Source: UBA8514 sp034933685 (GTDB lineage: Bacteria > Bacillota > Clostridia > Lachnospirales > Anaerotignaceae). From it: a stretch of 64,000 nucleotides of DNA. Each line of letters opens with the position of its first letter. Positions within the stretch are counted from its first letter, which is position 1. Positions 15,994 to 24,987 of the stretch are shown one piece after another. Made by a program: the position numbers and the translations under genes. A model generated the notes under the pieces. That model was not told the origin of the DNA, searched no databases, and worked only from the letters and a program-made list of their open reading frames with translations. The stretch is taken from NCBI GenBank assembly GCA_034933685.1, contig JAYFNB010000020.1:38000-101999 (forward strand), given 5' to 3'.

Positions 15994-18354
15994 CTATCCT
16001 AAAATTTTTTTTGCAACATCAACGGTTTTTTTTGCATCTTTTGCATAAAAATCTGCACCTATCTGCGTTGCATATTCTGGCGTAAGCACCGCGCCACCAA
16101 CAACAATTTTGCATTTGTGTCCGCTTTCCCTAAGGGCAGAAATTGTTTCCTCCATGCTTTTAAGGGTAGTTGTCATAAGGGCACTTAGCCCAATTAGCTT
16201 CACGTCTTCTTTAATTGCAGTTTCTACAACGGTTTTTACAGCCACATCTCTGCCAAGATCAATTACCTGATATCCATAATTTTCAAGAATTACCTTAACA
16301 ATATTTTTACCTATATCATGTATATCACCTTTAACGGTGGCAAGTATTATTTTCCCTTTGGAAACCGATTCACTGCCTTTTGATAATATGCTTTTTTTAA
16401 TCACCTCAAAAGCTTCACAAGATGCGTTTGCCGCATTTATAAGCTGAGGAAGAAATATTTCTTGCTTTTCATATCGTTCCCCAACCTTATCAAGGGTTGG
16501 TATAAGCAGTTCATTTATAATTTCAAGCTCTGTTTTGGTTTTAAGCAACTCTTCTGTTAACTTTGCAGTTTCTTCTTTAAGCCCTTTGCTAATAGCGTAA
16601 CCAATATCTATATTTTTTTCGGTTTTTGTTTCTGCTGAAGGTGAAGAAGCTTCAGAAAAACGCTCAATAAATTTTTCAGAATGTATATCGTTACCATTTA
16701 AAACCTTAAATGCTGAAATAGCATCCATCATAGTCTTTTGGTTAGGGTTTATTATAGGTAAATCTAATCCGTTCTCCATAGCCTGAATAAGAAAATTGCA
16801 TGTAACTAACTCTCTGTTTGGCAATCCAAATGAAATATTGGATACACCCAAAACCGTATGAAGTCCCAATTCTTCCTTTACCCTACGCACGGCATTAAGG
16901 GTTTGTCTTGCCTGCTCCTGCTGGGCAGAAACCGTAAGGGTAAGGCAGTCAATAAATACATCTTCTTTAGGTATTCCGTAACTTAGCGCAGTGTTTAAAA
17001 TTCTTTGCGCAATTTCAAATCTTTCCTCTGTAGTTTTTGGTATGCCTTTGCTGTCCAAGGTAAGCCCAACTACTGACGCACCATATTTTTTTACAATTGG
17101 CAGAATTTTTTCCATAACCTCTGCCTCGCCATTAACGCTGTTTACAATTGCTTTGCCATTGCAGTACCTAAGACCAGCCTCAATAGCCGTTACATCAGAT
17201 GAATCTATCTGCAAAGGCAAATTAATAACGCCTTGTAAAGTTTTAACAGCCTTTATCATCATACCCCTTTCATCAATACCAGGCATACCAACGTTAACAT
17301 CTAATATATTTGCCCCTGCATCAGTTTGCTCAATTGCACAGTTTGCTATATATTCAAGGTCGCATTCTTTTAATGCCTGTTGGAAACGCTTTTTACCCGT
17401 TGGATTAATTCTTTCACCAATTACCCTAACCTCATCAACAGGAACAACCATACTTGGTGTGCAAAGTATACTTCGTGGCTTAACATCAATTTTTGCTGGC
17501 TTTAAACCACTCATAGCTTTAATTATTTGTTTAATATATTCAGGAGTTGTACCGCAACAACCGCCAATGATTTTCACCCCAGCTTTGGCATATGGTTTCA
17601 TATCATCAGCAAAAATTTCCGCTGTGATATCGTAGCTATTATCTTCAGGATTAGGCAGCCCTGCATTCGCCTTAACTATAACAGGAATATTTGTGTAAGT
17701 GCAAAGTTCCCTTGCAATTGGCAAAATCTCTTTCGGACCAAGGGAACAGTTAATGCCCATAGCATCGACACCGAGGCCCTCCATAACATATGCCATAGCC
17801 TCTACGGTACAGCCCGTAAATGTTCTTCTATTTTCTTCAAAAGTCATGGTTACAAAAACTGGAAGGCTTGTATTCTCTTTTGCCGCAAGAACTGCTGCTT
17901 TAAGCTCGTAAAGGTCTGTCATGGTTTCAAACACAACGAGGTCTGCCCCAGCCTTTTCCCCGGAAATAACCATTTCTTTGAATATATCATATGCTTCATC
18001 AAATTTCAGCGCACCAACCGGCTCTAAAAGCTCACCAATTGGACCAATATCCAATGCTGTGTATGCATCTGTACCTTCACAAGCTTTTTTTGCACAGCCT
18101 ACTGCCGCACTTATTATTTTTTCAACGCTATAGCCTGTGCCTTGCAGTTTGTGGGCATTTGCACCAAAAGTATTTGTATATACAATGTCACTACCTGCGT
18201 CAATATACATTTTGTGTATATTTGCTATGGTTTCACCTTCGGTTATTGAAAGCACCTCTGGCTGTTCGCCAAGCTTAAGACCACCTGCTTGAAGCATTGT
18301 GCCCATTGCACCATCCAAAAATATAAAATCTTTCTCAAATAATTTTTTAATCAC
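15994..18354 (-). CDS. metH: Cobalamin-dependent methionine synthase MetH, without reactivation domain
   Basis: 786 residues, GTG start at 18354 nine nt after AAGGAAG. Modules in order: homocysteine-binding barrel (1-290; zinc ligands in GINCSLGP and GGCCGTTPEY), methyltetrahydrofolate/pterin barrel (about 310-550; VIGERINPTGKK, ILDVNVGMPGID), cap helices (about 575-660) and cobalamin-binding Rossmann domain (about 665-786) with the DxHxxG signature in DIHDIGKNIV. The C-terminal S-adenosylmethionine reactivation domain of E. coli MetH (about 1227 aa) is absent; it is encoded by the preceding gene, which overlaps by 8 nt. The enzyme moves a methyl group from methyltetrahydrofolate via cobalamin to homocysteine. 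Confidence 0.96.
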   Translation of the reverse strand: MIKKLFEKDFIFLDGAMGTMLQAGGLKLGEQPEVLSITEGETIANIHKMYIDAGSDIVYTNTFGANAHKLQGTGYSVEKIISAAVGCAKKACEGTDAYTALDIGPIGELLEPVGALKFDEAYDIFKEMVISGEKAGADLVVFETMTDLYELKAAVLAAKENTSLPVFVTMTFEENRRTFTGCTVEAMAYVMEGLGVDAMGINCSLGPKEILPIARELCTYTNIPVIVKANAGLPNPEDNSYDITAEIFADDMKPYAKAGVKIIGGCCGTTPEYIKQIIKAMSGLKPAKIDVKPRSILCTPSMVVPVDEVRVIGERINPTGKKRFQQALKECDLEYIANCAIEQTDAGANILDVNVGMPGIDERGMMIKAVKTLQGVINLPLQIDSSDVTAIEAGLRYCNGKAIVNSVNGEAEVMEKILPIVKKYGASVVGLTLDSKGIPKTTEERFEIAQRILNTALSYGIPKEDVFIDCLTLTVSAQQEQARQTLNAVRRVKEELGLHTVLGVSNISFGLPNRELVTCNFLIQAMENGLDLPIINPNQKTMMDAISAFKVLNGNDIHSEKFIERFSEASSPSAETKTEKNIDIGYAISKGLKEETAKLTEELLKTKTELEIINELLIPTLDKVGERYEKQEIFLPQLINAANASCEAFEVIKKSILSKGSESVSKGKIILATVKGDIHDIGKNIVKVILENYGYQVIDLGRDVAVKTVVETAIKEDVKLIGLSALMTTTLKSMEETISALRESGHKCKIVVGGAVLTPEYATQIGADFYAKDAKKTVDVAKKILG

Positions 18355-19024
18355 AGGTTCTATCTTCCTTTCTGAATTGGCAGTTCATAAAATTATTGCA
18401 ATATTCACAGCCTTTTTTTCTCTTTGCTTGCTGCGTTTTTGAAAGCCCAATTATCGCCGTAACTGATTTTGAGGGAACAAGCATACCACCGGCGTTAACA
18501 TTAATTCCAATTTTCTTTGGCGTTTCCAAAACCATACAAAAATCACGCTGTTGCTCAATTGGCATGTCCCCATATCCAGGGCTAAAACGGTCAGTTAAAA
18601 ACCATCCTTCTTTGCCCCACTTATCTTCTATAATCTTTTCTACATTATTGCATATATTCTCAATGGCACTACTTCCGCAGCTATCCAATGTAACTGCCTT
18701 GGCCATATCTGTTATCTGCGCTTTTCTAAGCATAATTTCAAACTCAACACCCAGAGTTGCCGCCATCATAACGCATTTCTCACAACTTGAAAGAAGTTCA
18801 GCAATATCTTCACCTTGTGGCACAAACATAGTGCCTTTTAAAATAATGCCATCTGTTTTTTCTATATCAAGCACTTTATAAGTATACCTTGGAACTGCAG
18901 TTTCTAAAACCTTCTCCATGGCATCATTTATCATTGTGAAAGTTGATTCATCAATTTTTCCGCCCTTATAACCAAGGTATTTAAGCACCTCATTTTTGTT
19001 TATATCTCTAAGTATCTTCTCCAT
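18347..19024 (-). CDS. Stand-alone methionine synthase activation-domain protein
   Basis: 225 residues, matching the reactivation domain of MetH. The conserved SAM-binding RxxxGYGD appears as DRFSPGYGDMP about residue 143-153; CMVLETPKKIGINVNAGGMLVPSKSV covers the other conserved stretch, quoted here only by its key GINV and PSKS elements. A Cys-rich tail (CEYCNNFMNCQ) near residue 207-217 could bind metal or an Fe-S centre. It presumably binds S-adenosylmethionine and helps to remethylate inactive cob(II)alamin in the adjacent MetH. First gene of the operon, overlapping metH by 8 nt, which implies translational coupling and a matched dose of the two parts. Confidence 0.9.
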   Translation of the reverse strand: MEKILRDINKNEVLKYLGYKGGKIDESTFTMINDAMEKVLETAVPRYTYKVLDIEKTDGIILKGTMFVPQGEDIAELLSSCEKCVMMAATLGVEFEIMLRKAQITDMAKAVTLDSCGSSAIENICNNVEKIIEDKWGKEGWFLTDRFSPGYGDMPIEQQRDFCMVLETPKKIGINVNAGGMLVPSKSVTAIIGLSKTQQAKRKKGCEYCNNFMNCQFRKEDRTCD

Positions 19025-19064
19025 AAAGTACCTCTCATTTTAGCTATAGTAAGGTTATTGTAAC

Positions 19065-19093
19065 AGTATAGTTTTTTAAAGTTGAAAAGTAAA
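19065..19093 (-). promoter_or_regulatory. Promoter of the methionine synthase operon
   Basis: -35 TTTACT (19088-19093), 17-bp spacer, -10 TATACT (19065-19070), minus strand. The leader is only about 35 nt, so there is no room for a SAM (S-box) or cobalamin riboswitch. Confidence 0.65.
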
Positions 19094-19094
19094 G

Positions 19095-19121
19095 AAAAAA
19101 AGACGGTATTTCACCGTCTTT
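19095..19121 (-). terminator. Terminator of feoAB
   Basis: AAAGACGGT (19099-19107) pairs with ACCGTCTTT (19113-19121) and is followed on the minus strand by TTTTTTC; the stem begins in the feoB stop codon. Confidence 0.85.
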
Positions 19122-20965
19122 TACAAAAACATACCGATTATATATGATATCGCATTTATTATTGTGCAAATTACCATGCCAACAATTGTAGGCAGAACAA
19201 AGGCAATTGCTGTCCATTTTGCACTTCCTGTTTCTTTTTTAATAGTGATAAGTGTAGTTGCACATGGAAAATGATTAAGTGAAAACATAGTTACACAAAT
19301 GGCTGTTGCTATTGTCCATCCATTTTGGCTAAATATTGTGAACATTTCTGCATGAGATGAAACATCCATTAAAGCTGTGCCATTGCTGTAATACATAAGC
19401 AAAATTGGAAGTACAATTTCATTAGCAGGAATGCCTAGTATAAATGCCGCCAAAATTATACCGTTCATTCCCATTATGAGTCCTAGTGGATTCAAAAAGT
19501 TTGATAAACAAAGCAACAGTGAACTATCGCCAACCGTAACGTTTTGCATAAGCCATATAATTGCCCCTGCCGGCACTGCCACCGTTACCGCACGCCCAAG
19601 CACAAACAGAGTTCTGTCTAGCATACTGCGCACAAGTATCTGTAAAATCTGAGGTCTGCGATATGGTGGAAGTTCCAACACAAAGGCCGATGGCTCACCC
19701 TTTAGTATCGTTTTAGACAATAATTTGGAGCAAAGTAGCGTTATACCCACTGATGTTATTATAAGCAATAGAACTATTGCTCCTGCAACGAAAGAATTAC
19801 TTGTTCCGCCAGCTATAAATATGCTTACAAGCAATATAATAGTAGGAAACCGTCCGTTGCATGGCACAAAATTGTTTGTTAGTATAGCTATAAGCCTTTC
19901 TCTTGGTGTTTCAATAATTCGAGTTGCTGTTACACCTGCGGCATTGCACCCAAAACCCATCATCATTGTAAGCACTTGTTTCCCATGAGCATCTGCCTTT
20001 TTAAACAGCCCATCAAGATTAAATGCTATTCTGGGTAAAAATCCAACATCTTCTAAAAAAGTAAATAGCGGGAAAAATATTGCCATTGGTGGAAGCATTA
20101 CTGCCACTACCCATGCAGCCGTTTTAAACATGCCCTCTGCCACAATGCCCTTTACCCAGTACGGGGTAGGTGCAAGCAGTATTTTTAATTTTTCCTCTGC
20201 AAGTGCAAATAAGTTCATTAATGCCGTTGATGGGTAATTAGCTCCAACAATTGTTATCCAAAAAATAAACGCAAGAAGAAGAAGCATTATTGGAATTCCA
20301 AATTTTTTAGATAGAACTATGCTATCGATTGTTAACTGAAAATCTTTTGAATTTTCGCTAGAAATAACTGCATTAGCGATTGCTTCAGCTCTTTTTAGTG
20401 TTTCAATGCAGCTTTCTTCAAAATCCATTCCACTCAGATTGGTTTTAATAGGAACAGACTTTATTTCTGCCTTTGCCATTTTAACCATTGTTTGTTTAAT
20501 TTCTTCTATCCCTTTTCCGTTTCTTGCACAAGTTTCAATAACTGGTATTCCAAGCAGATTTGAAAGATAATTTGTATCAACAACTATTTTCCTTTTTTTC
20601 GCTTCATCTATAAGGTTAAGGCACAATATAACATTTTCAGTAAGGTCGCCAATTTGTATGCATAGGTTTAAATTTCTTTCAAGGCACGTCGCATCAGCAA
20701 CAACTAATACAATGTCTGCCTGCTTACTGCAAATAAACTCCTTCGCCGCACGTTCTTCAGCACTGTCACTTAAAAGTGAATATACCCCAGGTAAGTCCAT
20801 CATTTTAAAAGAAATTCCGTCTTCCTTAAAAAAGCCCTGCGCATTTGCTACTGTTTTGCCAGACCAGTTGCCTGTATGCTGGTTAAGCCCTGTAAATGCA
20901 TTGAATACTGTGCTTTTGCCTGTATTTGGATTACCTGCAAGGGCAATTATATATTCATCTTTCAT
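19121..20965 (-). CDS. feoB: Ferrous iron transporter FeoB
   Basis: 614 residues. The N-terminal GTPase has G1 GNPNTGKST, the FeoB signature GNWSGKTVA, G3 DLPGVYSL and G4 NLIDEAKK (an N-x-x-D site). Next comes the Gate-and-core membrane domain with about ten segments, including PFLxR-type LPRIAFNLDG, a Cys in MMGFGCNAAG and the second gate FVPCNGRFP. It carries Fe2+ into the cell. At 614 aa it is at the short end of the family (E. coli 773), the difference lying mainly in the linker after the GTPase and the C-terminus. It overlaps feoA by 11 nt. Confidence 0.95.
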   Translation of the reverse strand: MKDEYIIALAGNPNTGKSTVFNAFTGLNQHTGNWSGKTVANAQGFFKEDGISFKMMDLPGVYSLLSDSAEERAAKEFICSKQADIVLVVADATCLERNLNLCIQIGDLTENVILCLNLIDEAKKRKIVVDTNYLSNLLGIPVIETCARNGKGIEEIKQTMVKMAKAEIKSVPIKTNLSGMDFEESCIETLKRAEAIANAVISSENSKDFQLTIDSIVLSKKFGIPIMLLLLAFIFWITIVGANYPSTALMNLFALAEEKLKILLAPTPYWVKGIVAEGMFKTAAWVVAVMLPPMAIFFPLFTFLEDVGFLPRIAFNLDGLFKKADAHGKQVLTMMMGFGCNAAGVTATRIIETPRERLIAILTNNFVPCNGRFPTIILLVSIFIAGGTSNSFVAGAIVLLLIITSVGITLLCSKLLSKTILKGEPSAFVLELPPYRRPQILQILVRSMLDRTLFVLGRAVTVAVPAGAIIWLMQNVTVGDSSLLLCLSNFLNPLGLIMGMNGIILAAFILGIPANEIVLPILLMYYSNGTALMDVSSHAEMFTIFSQNGWTIATAICVTMFSLNHFPCATTLITIKKETGSAKWTAIAFVLPTIVGMVICTIINAISYIIGMFL

Positions 20966-21215
20966 TTTCAGCCTCCCTAAGTATTTCCTTTATGAAAATT
21001 TTATCTGCCTCCTCTTTTCTTAGGGCTATAAGAGTTCCTTTAACTAAAAATGCCGTAGTTTCACCGCATAACGCCTTGTACAATGGCACAATTACACTGC
21101 TAGGTGAAAACCCAAGGTCAAAAAAACGTATCCTTTCCTCTACATTTCCCTCAACAAATTTAACTACACATCCTGTACGCAACGGCACAGCAGATAATCT
21201 TGCTTCCTCCGCCAT
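20955..21215 (-). CDS. feoA: Ferrous iron transport accessory protein FeoA
   Basis: 86 residues, an SH3-like FeoA domain: GCVVKFVEGN, RIRFFDLGFSPSS, GTLIALRKEEADKI. It works with FeoB at the inner face of the membrane. GGAGG lies nine nt before the ATG. It precedes and overlaps feoB; the promoter must lie in the 111 bp shared with the divergent PAP2 gene. I see no Fur box that I would defend. Confidence 0.92.
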   Translation of the reverse strand: MAEEARLSAVPLRTGCVVKFVEGNVEERIRFFDLGFSPSSVIVPLYKALCGETTAFLVKGTLIALRKEEADKIFIKEILREAENER

Positions 21216-21267
21216 TAATTTATGCCTCCTTCTTGCAGGTAGTCATTATTAGTATATATTTAGTGCT

Positions 21268-21295
21268 TTGCTTTTGTTACCATTTGTTTTATAAT
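21268..21295 (+). promoter_or_regulatory. Promoter of the PAP2 gene
   Basis: -35 TTGCTT (21268-21273), 16-bp spacer, -10 TATAAT (21290-21295), about 32 bp before the start codon. Confidence 0.6.
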
Positions 21296-21326
21296 AAAAA
21301 AATACTTATATAGGAAGGAAGCTTTT

Positions 21327-21824
21327 ATGTCTAAACATCATTACATTGTCAACCTCATTAATTATGTTAATAAAAAAAACAGCCTCAAAAAGACTGTTCT
21401 ATTTTTGGATACATATGCTCCTAAGGTTGTTACATGGATTTTTTATTTTACTTTAGCACTCCTTGCAATAAAACGTGATATGAGGGTAGTATGGGTTGCC
21501 TTAATCCCATGGATTACATTTTTCTCCGTTACCATAATTCGTAACCAACTTAACCTTAAGCGCCCTTTTGAGGAGTTGAATTTTAATTCTCTTTTGCCCC
21601 ACTCTGCTGGACGTGCATGCCCAAGCCGACATGCTTCAAGTTCTGTTATAATAACCATTGCAGTGTATTATGTTTACCCAATGCTAGGAATTGTTGCAGG
21701 TATATTAAGCATAGTAATATGCTGTACCCGTGTACTTACAGGGGTTCACTACCCAAGAGATGTAGTTTGTGGTGCAATTATAGGTATAGTTTTTGGTTTT
21801 TTTGGGTTTTTTGTATTGCTATAA
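21327..21824 (+). CDS. PAP2-family membrane phosphatase
   Basis: 165 residues with about five membrane segments. The three phosphatase motifs are visible: NLKRPFE (motif 1), CPSRHASSS (motif 2, with Arg-His in place of the common Gly-His) and RVLTGVHYPRDV (motif 3; Arg, His, Asp). Proteins of this type remove phosphate from undecaprenyl-pyrophosphate, phosphatidic acid or similar lipids at the outer membrane face. The substrate is not evident. AGGAAG precedes the ATG. It is a lone plus-strand gene in a minus-strand region, divergent from feoAB. Confidence 0.9.
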   Translation: MSKHHYIVNLINYVNKKNSLKKTVLFLDTYAPKVVTWIFYFTLALLAIKRDMRVVWVALIPWITFFSVTIIRNQLNLKRPFEELNFNSLLPHSAGRACPSRHASSSVIITIAVYYVYPMLGIVAGILSIVICCTRVLTGVHYPRDVVCGAIIGIVFGFFGFFVLL

Positions 21825-21859
21825 AATACCCGTAGGAACCAAATCTATTTATCAGCAAC

Positions 21860-21885
21860 AAAAAACCGCATAAATATGCGGTTTT
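21860..21885 (-). terminator. Terminator between gpsA and the PAP2 gene
   Basis: AAAACCGCATA (21862-21872) pairs with TATGCGGTTTT (21875-21885); T-rich on both exits, TTTTTTG on the minus strand, so it may serve both converging genes. Confidence 0.85.
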
Positions 21886-21949
21886 AGTAAAGTTTTTGCC
21901 TTGCTTTTTCAAAAAGCGAGTGGGTTTGGGCAACGCCCAAGTTTTCTAA

Positions 21950-22951
21950 TCATCTATGGACATGTTCAGACTTTCCGTCACGCATCATTAAGTCTGTTAC
22001 AGCAACCCTTGGGTCTTTCCCGCCAAACAGAACCTCGTTAATTTCTTTTGTAATAGGCATTTCAACATTGTATTTTTTTGCAAGGTCATAAGCAGCTTGG
22101 GCAGTGTTAACTCCTTCAACTACCATATGAACCGCCTCAAGGGTTTCATCAAGGCTTTTCCCTTCGCCAAGCATTATACCCGCACGTCTATTACGTGAGT
22201 GCATACTAGTACACGTAACTATAAGGTCGCCTATACCGCTAAGACCCATAAATGTATCAGCATTACCGCCCATAGCAACACCAAGTCTACTTATTTCCGT
22301 CATCCCTCTTGTCATTAAAGCAGCTTTTGTATTATCCCCAAAACCAAGACCGTCGCTAGCACCTGCCGCAAGTGCAATTACATTTTTAAGTGCGGCACCC
22401 AGTTCCATTCCAATCATATCTGGGTTGGTATATAAACGGAATTTTGGGTTCATAAACTCCTCTTGTACCATCTGCGCAATTTCCATGTTCTTACAGCTTA
22501 TAGCACACGCAGTTGGAATATCGCGTCCAACCTCTTCAGCATGGCTTGGCCCTACAAGAGTACATACATTGCACTGCGGAATGCATTCTTCAATAACCTG
22601 TGAAAGTCTTAAAAGGCTGTGGTCCTCTAGTCCCTTTGCAACATTTACAATTACTTGCTCTTTTTTTAATAGAGGTGAAAATTTTTCCATATTAACCCTA
22701 ACAAATTTTGAAGGTATAGCGGTAATAACAATTTCTGCACCCTCAACAGCCTCTTTAGGGTCGCTAAGAATTTTGATACTTTCGCGGATTTCAATTCCCG
22801 GCAAATATTCCTTGTGCTCGTGGTCGGCACGTATTCGTTGAGCCTCTTCCTCTTTCCAGCTCCAAATCGTTACATCATGACCATATTTATCTAACATAAC
22901 CGCCAAAGCCGTTCCCCAACTGCCTGAACCAATAATAGCTATTTTTTTCAT
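21950..22951 (-). CDS. gpsA: NAD(P)-dependent glycerol-3-phosphate dehydrogenase
   Basis: 333 residues from the ATG at 22951, with GGGGAGG nine nt upstream. NAD(P) fold GSGSWGTALA at residues 7-16, VNVAKGLED with the active Lys, LVGPSHAEEV, GAALKNVIALAAG with the catalytic Lys, and SRNRRAG-like HSRNRRAG. It makes glycerol-3-phosphate from dihydroxyacetone phosphate for phospholipid synthesis. It follows plsY, which uses its product, by 30 bp. Confidence 0.97.
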   Translation of the reverse strand: MKKIAIIGSGSWGTALAVMLDKYGHDVTIWSWKEEEAQRIRADHEHKEYLPGIEIRESIKILSDPKEAVEGAEIVITAIPSKFVRVNMEKFSPLLKKEQVIVNVAKGLEDHSLLRLSQVIEECIPQCNVCTLVGPSHAEEVGRDIPTACAISCKNMEIAQMVQEEFMNPKFRLYTNPDMIGMELGAALKNVIALAAGASDGLGFGDNTKAALMTRGMTEISRLGVAMGGNADTFMGLSGIGDLIVTCTSMHSRNRRAGIMLGEGKSLDETLEAVHMVVEGVNTAQAAYDLAKKYNVEMPITKEINEVLFGGKDPRVAVTDLMMRDGKSEHVHR

Positions 22952-22981
22952 ATGGAAAAACCTCCCCAATGCTTATTTAAC

Positions 22982-23590
22982 TTAATTATTCTTTTTCTTA
23001 CCAAAAAGCCTGTTTTCAGTACCATTTTTAAGCCTAACTATATTTTCCTTATGTCTGTAAAAAGCAAGCACCATCATAATTATTGAAACGAGTATAATTT
23101 CTTGCTCTGCTTTCATAAAAAAAAGTGCAACAGGTATAGAAACTGAAAATAATAGCGACCCTAATGAAACGGTCCCCGAAAATAAAACGCCCAAAATTCC
23201 AATGGCATATGTAGCTAAAGCCATCCACGGGTTAATAACAACGCTAAGTGCACCTACCATACCTACAGTTGCGGCAATGCCTTTTCCGCCTTTAAATTTA
23301 AGATAAAAGGGAAAGTCATGCCCAAGCACTGCACCAAAAGAGGCATACACCCCTGCAACTGCACCTCCAAAAAGTTTGTAACAAATTGTAAATGAAATTA
23401 CAGATTTTAAAATATCACAAGCAAAGGTAACTGCCCCTGCTCTTTTACCTAAAACTCTTAGGGCATTTGTTGTGCCAAGATTGCCACTGCCGTGTTTTCT
23501 TATATCCACACGCATAACCTTGCCCACAACAAACGCCGATTGAATACACCCAATAAAATAGCCAATTACTAAGCATAAAATCCTAAACAT
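22982..23590 (-). CDS. plsY: Acyl-phosphate:glycerol-3-phosphate acyltransferase
   Basis: 202 residues with five membrane segments. The three PlsY motifs are seen: GSGNLGTTNALR (about 36-47), KFKGGKGIAATVG (about 97-109) and the later HKENIVRL. It transfers the acyl chain from acyl-phosphate to glycerol-3-phosphate, the first step in phospholipid synthesis. It lies between der and gpsA, 12 bp after der. Confidence 0.95.
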   Translation of the reverse strand: MFRILCLVIGYFIGCIQSAFVVGKVMRVDIRKHGSGNLGTTNALRVLGKRAGAVTFACDILKSVISFTICYKLFGGAVAGVYASFGAVLGHDFPFYLKFKGGKGIAATVGMVGALSVVINPWMALATYAIGILGVLFSGTVSLGSLLFSVSIPVALFFMKAEQEIILVSIIMMVLAFYRHKENIVRLKNGTENRLFGKKKNN

Positions 23591-23602
23591 ATTACTCTCC
23601 TC

Positions 23603-24925
23603 TTACTTTTCATTACGCTCTCTTACAATAAAGTGAATAGGGGTACCCACGAAACCAAAAGCTTCTCTAAACTGATTTTCAATATATCTTCTGTAACTAA
23701 AATGCATAAGCTCTCTGTCATTAACAAACAAAACAAATGTAGGCGGTTTAACACTAACCTGTGTAACATAGTAAATTCTAAGCTGTTTGCCCTTGTCACT
23801 TGGTGGCTGCTGCATAGATGTAGCTTCAATAAGTACATCATTAAGCATCCCTGTGCTTATGCGCAAAGCATGGTTTTCATGTACAGTTTTAATGGTTTCA
23901 AGCATTTTAGGTATTCTTTGCCCTGTAACCGCTGATATAAACACCCTTGGTGCATATGGCATATACGCAAGTTCGTTCCCTATATCTTTAAGGAACTTGT
24001 TCATGGTTTTGTCATCTTTTTCAATGGAATCCCACTTGTTTACGGCAACAATAGCCGCTTTTCCACGTTCATGGGCAATGCCTGCTATTTTTGTATCCTG
24101 GTCTGTAATACCTTCGTTTGCGTCAATCACAAGTATGGCAACGTCGCATCTTTCCACTGCCGCAACGGCACGGATAATGCTGAAACGCTCAATTTCTTCT
24201 TTGATTTTGCTTTTTCTTCTCATTCCTGCAGTGTCTATAAATACATATTTCTGCCCTTCAACCTCAATTGGTGTATCTATAGCATCACGGGTTGTGCCTG
24301 GTATATTGCTTACAATAAGTCTGTCCTCACCAAGTATTTTGTTTATAAGAGAAGATTTACCTACATTAGGCTTTCCAATAATTGCAACCTTAATTTCTTC
24401 ATCGTTTTCTTCTTCTACATCTTCATCTGGAAATTCCTGCGTAACTGCATCTAAAAGGTCACCTAACCCAAGCATCTGACCTGCTGAAATAGGAATAGGC
24501 TCACCAATTCCAAGGCTGAAAAATTCGTAAATGTCAAGGTTATCCCTTCTCATATCATCAACTTTGTTAATTGCAAGTACAACTGGCTTCTTTGTACGCC
24601 TTAAAATGTTTGCAACCTGCATATCGTCATCAATAACGCCCTGCTTGATGTCGCACACAAAAATAATTACATCGGCAGTTTCAATTGCAATTTCTGCCTG
24701 CTGAAGAATTTGCCTTAAAATTACGTCCTCTGCATTAGGCTCCATTCCGCCTGTATCTATTAATGTGAATTTGTGGCTTAACCACTCCACATCCGCATAA
24801 ATTCTGTCACGTGTTACACCTGGCGTATCTTGTACTATAGATATTCTTTCACCTGCAAGTTTATTAAACAGTGTAGATTTACCCACATTGGGTCGCCCTA
24901 CTACTGCTACAATCGGTTTTCCCAT
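23603..24925 (-). CDS. der: Ribosome assembly GTPase Der (EngA)
   Basis: 440 residues from the ATG at 24925 with GAGGAGG six nt upstream. Two GTPase domains in tandem: the first has GRPNVGKST and DTGGME, NKVDD; the second has GKPNVGKSS, DTAGMRRKS and NKWD. A KH-like domain fills the last 90 residues. Der is needed for 50S subunit maturation. It is followed by plsY and gpsA as in many clostridia. Confidence 0.97.
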   Translation of the reverse strand: MGKPIVAVVGRPNVGKSTLFNKLAGERISIVQDTPGVTRDRIYADVEWLSHKFTLIDTGGMEPNAEDVILRQILQQAEIAIETADVIIFVCDIKQGVIDDDMQVANILRRTKKPVVLAINKVDDMRRDNLDIYEFFSLGIGEPIPISAGQMLGLGDLLDAVTQEFPDEDVEEENDEEIKVAIIGKPNVGKSSLINKILGEDRLIVSNIPGTTRDAIDTPIEVEGQKYVFIDTAGMRRKSKIKEEIERFSIIRAVAAVERCDVAILVIDANEGITDQDTKIAGIAHERGKAAIVAVNKWDSIEKDDKTMNKFLKDIGNELAYMPYAPRVFISAVTGQRIPKMLETIKTVHENHALRISTGMLNDVLIEATSMQQPPSDKGKQLRIYYVTQVSVKPPTFVLFVNDRELMHFSYRRYIENQFREAFGFVGTPIHFIVRERNEK

Positions 24926-24987
24926 TTTTTTCCTCCTCTTAAAGCCTTGGAACTTTTGTTCCAATCCATATAAACCTTCGTTAAGGT

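Noticed and set aside
19025..19096. SAM or cobalamin riboswitch before the methionine synthase operon
   Set aside because: The promoter at 19065-19093 leaves a leader of only about 35 nt and no S-box or B12-box motif is present.
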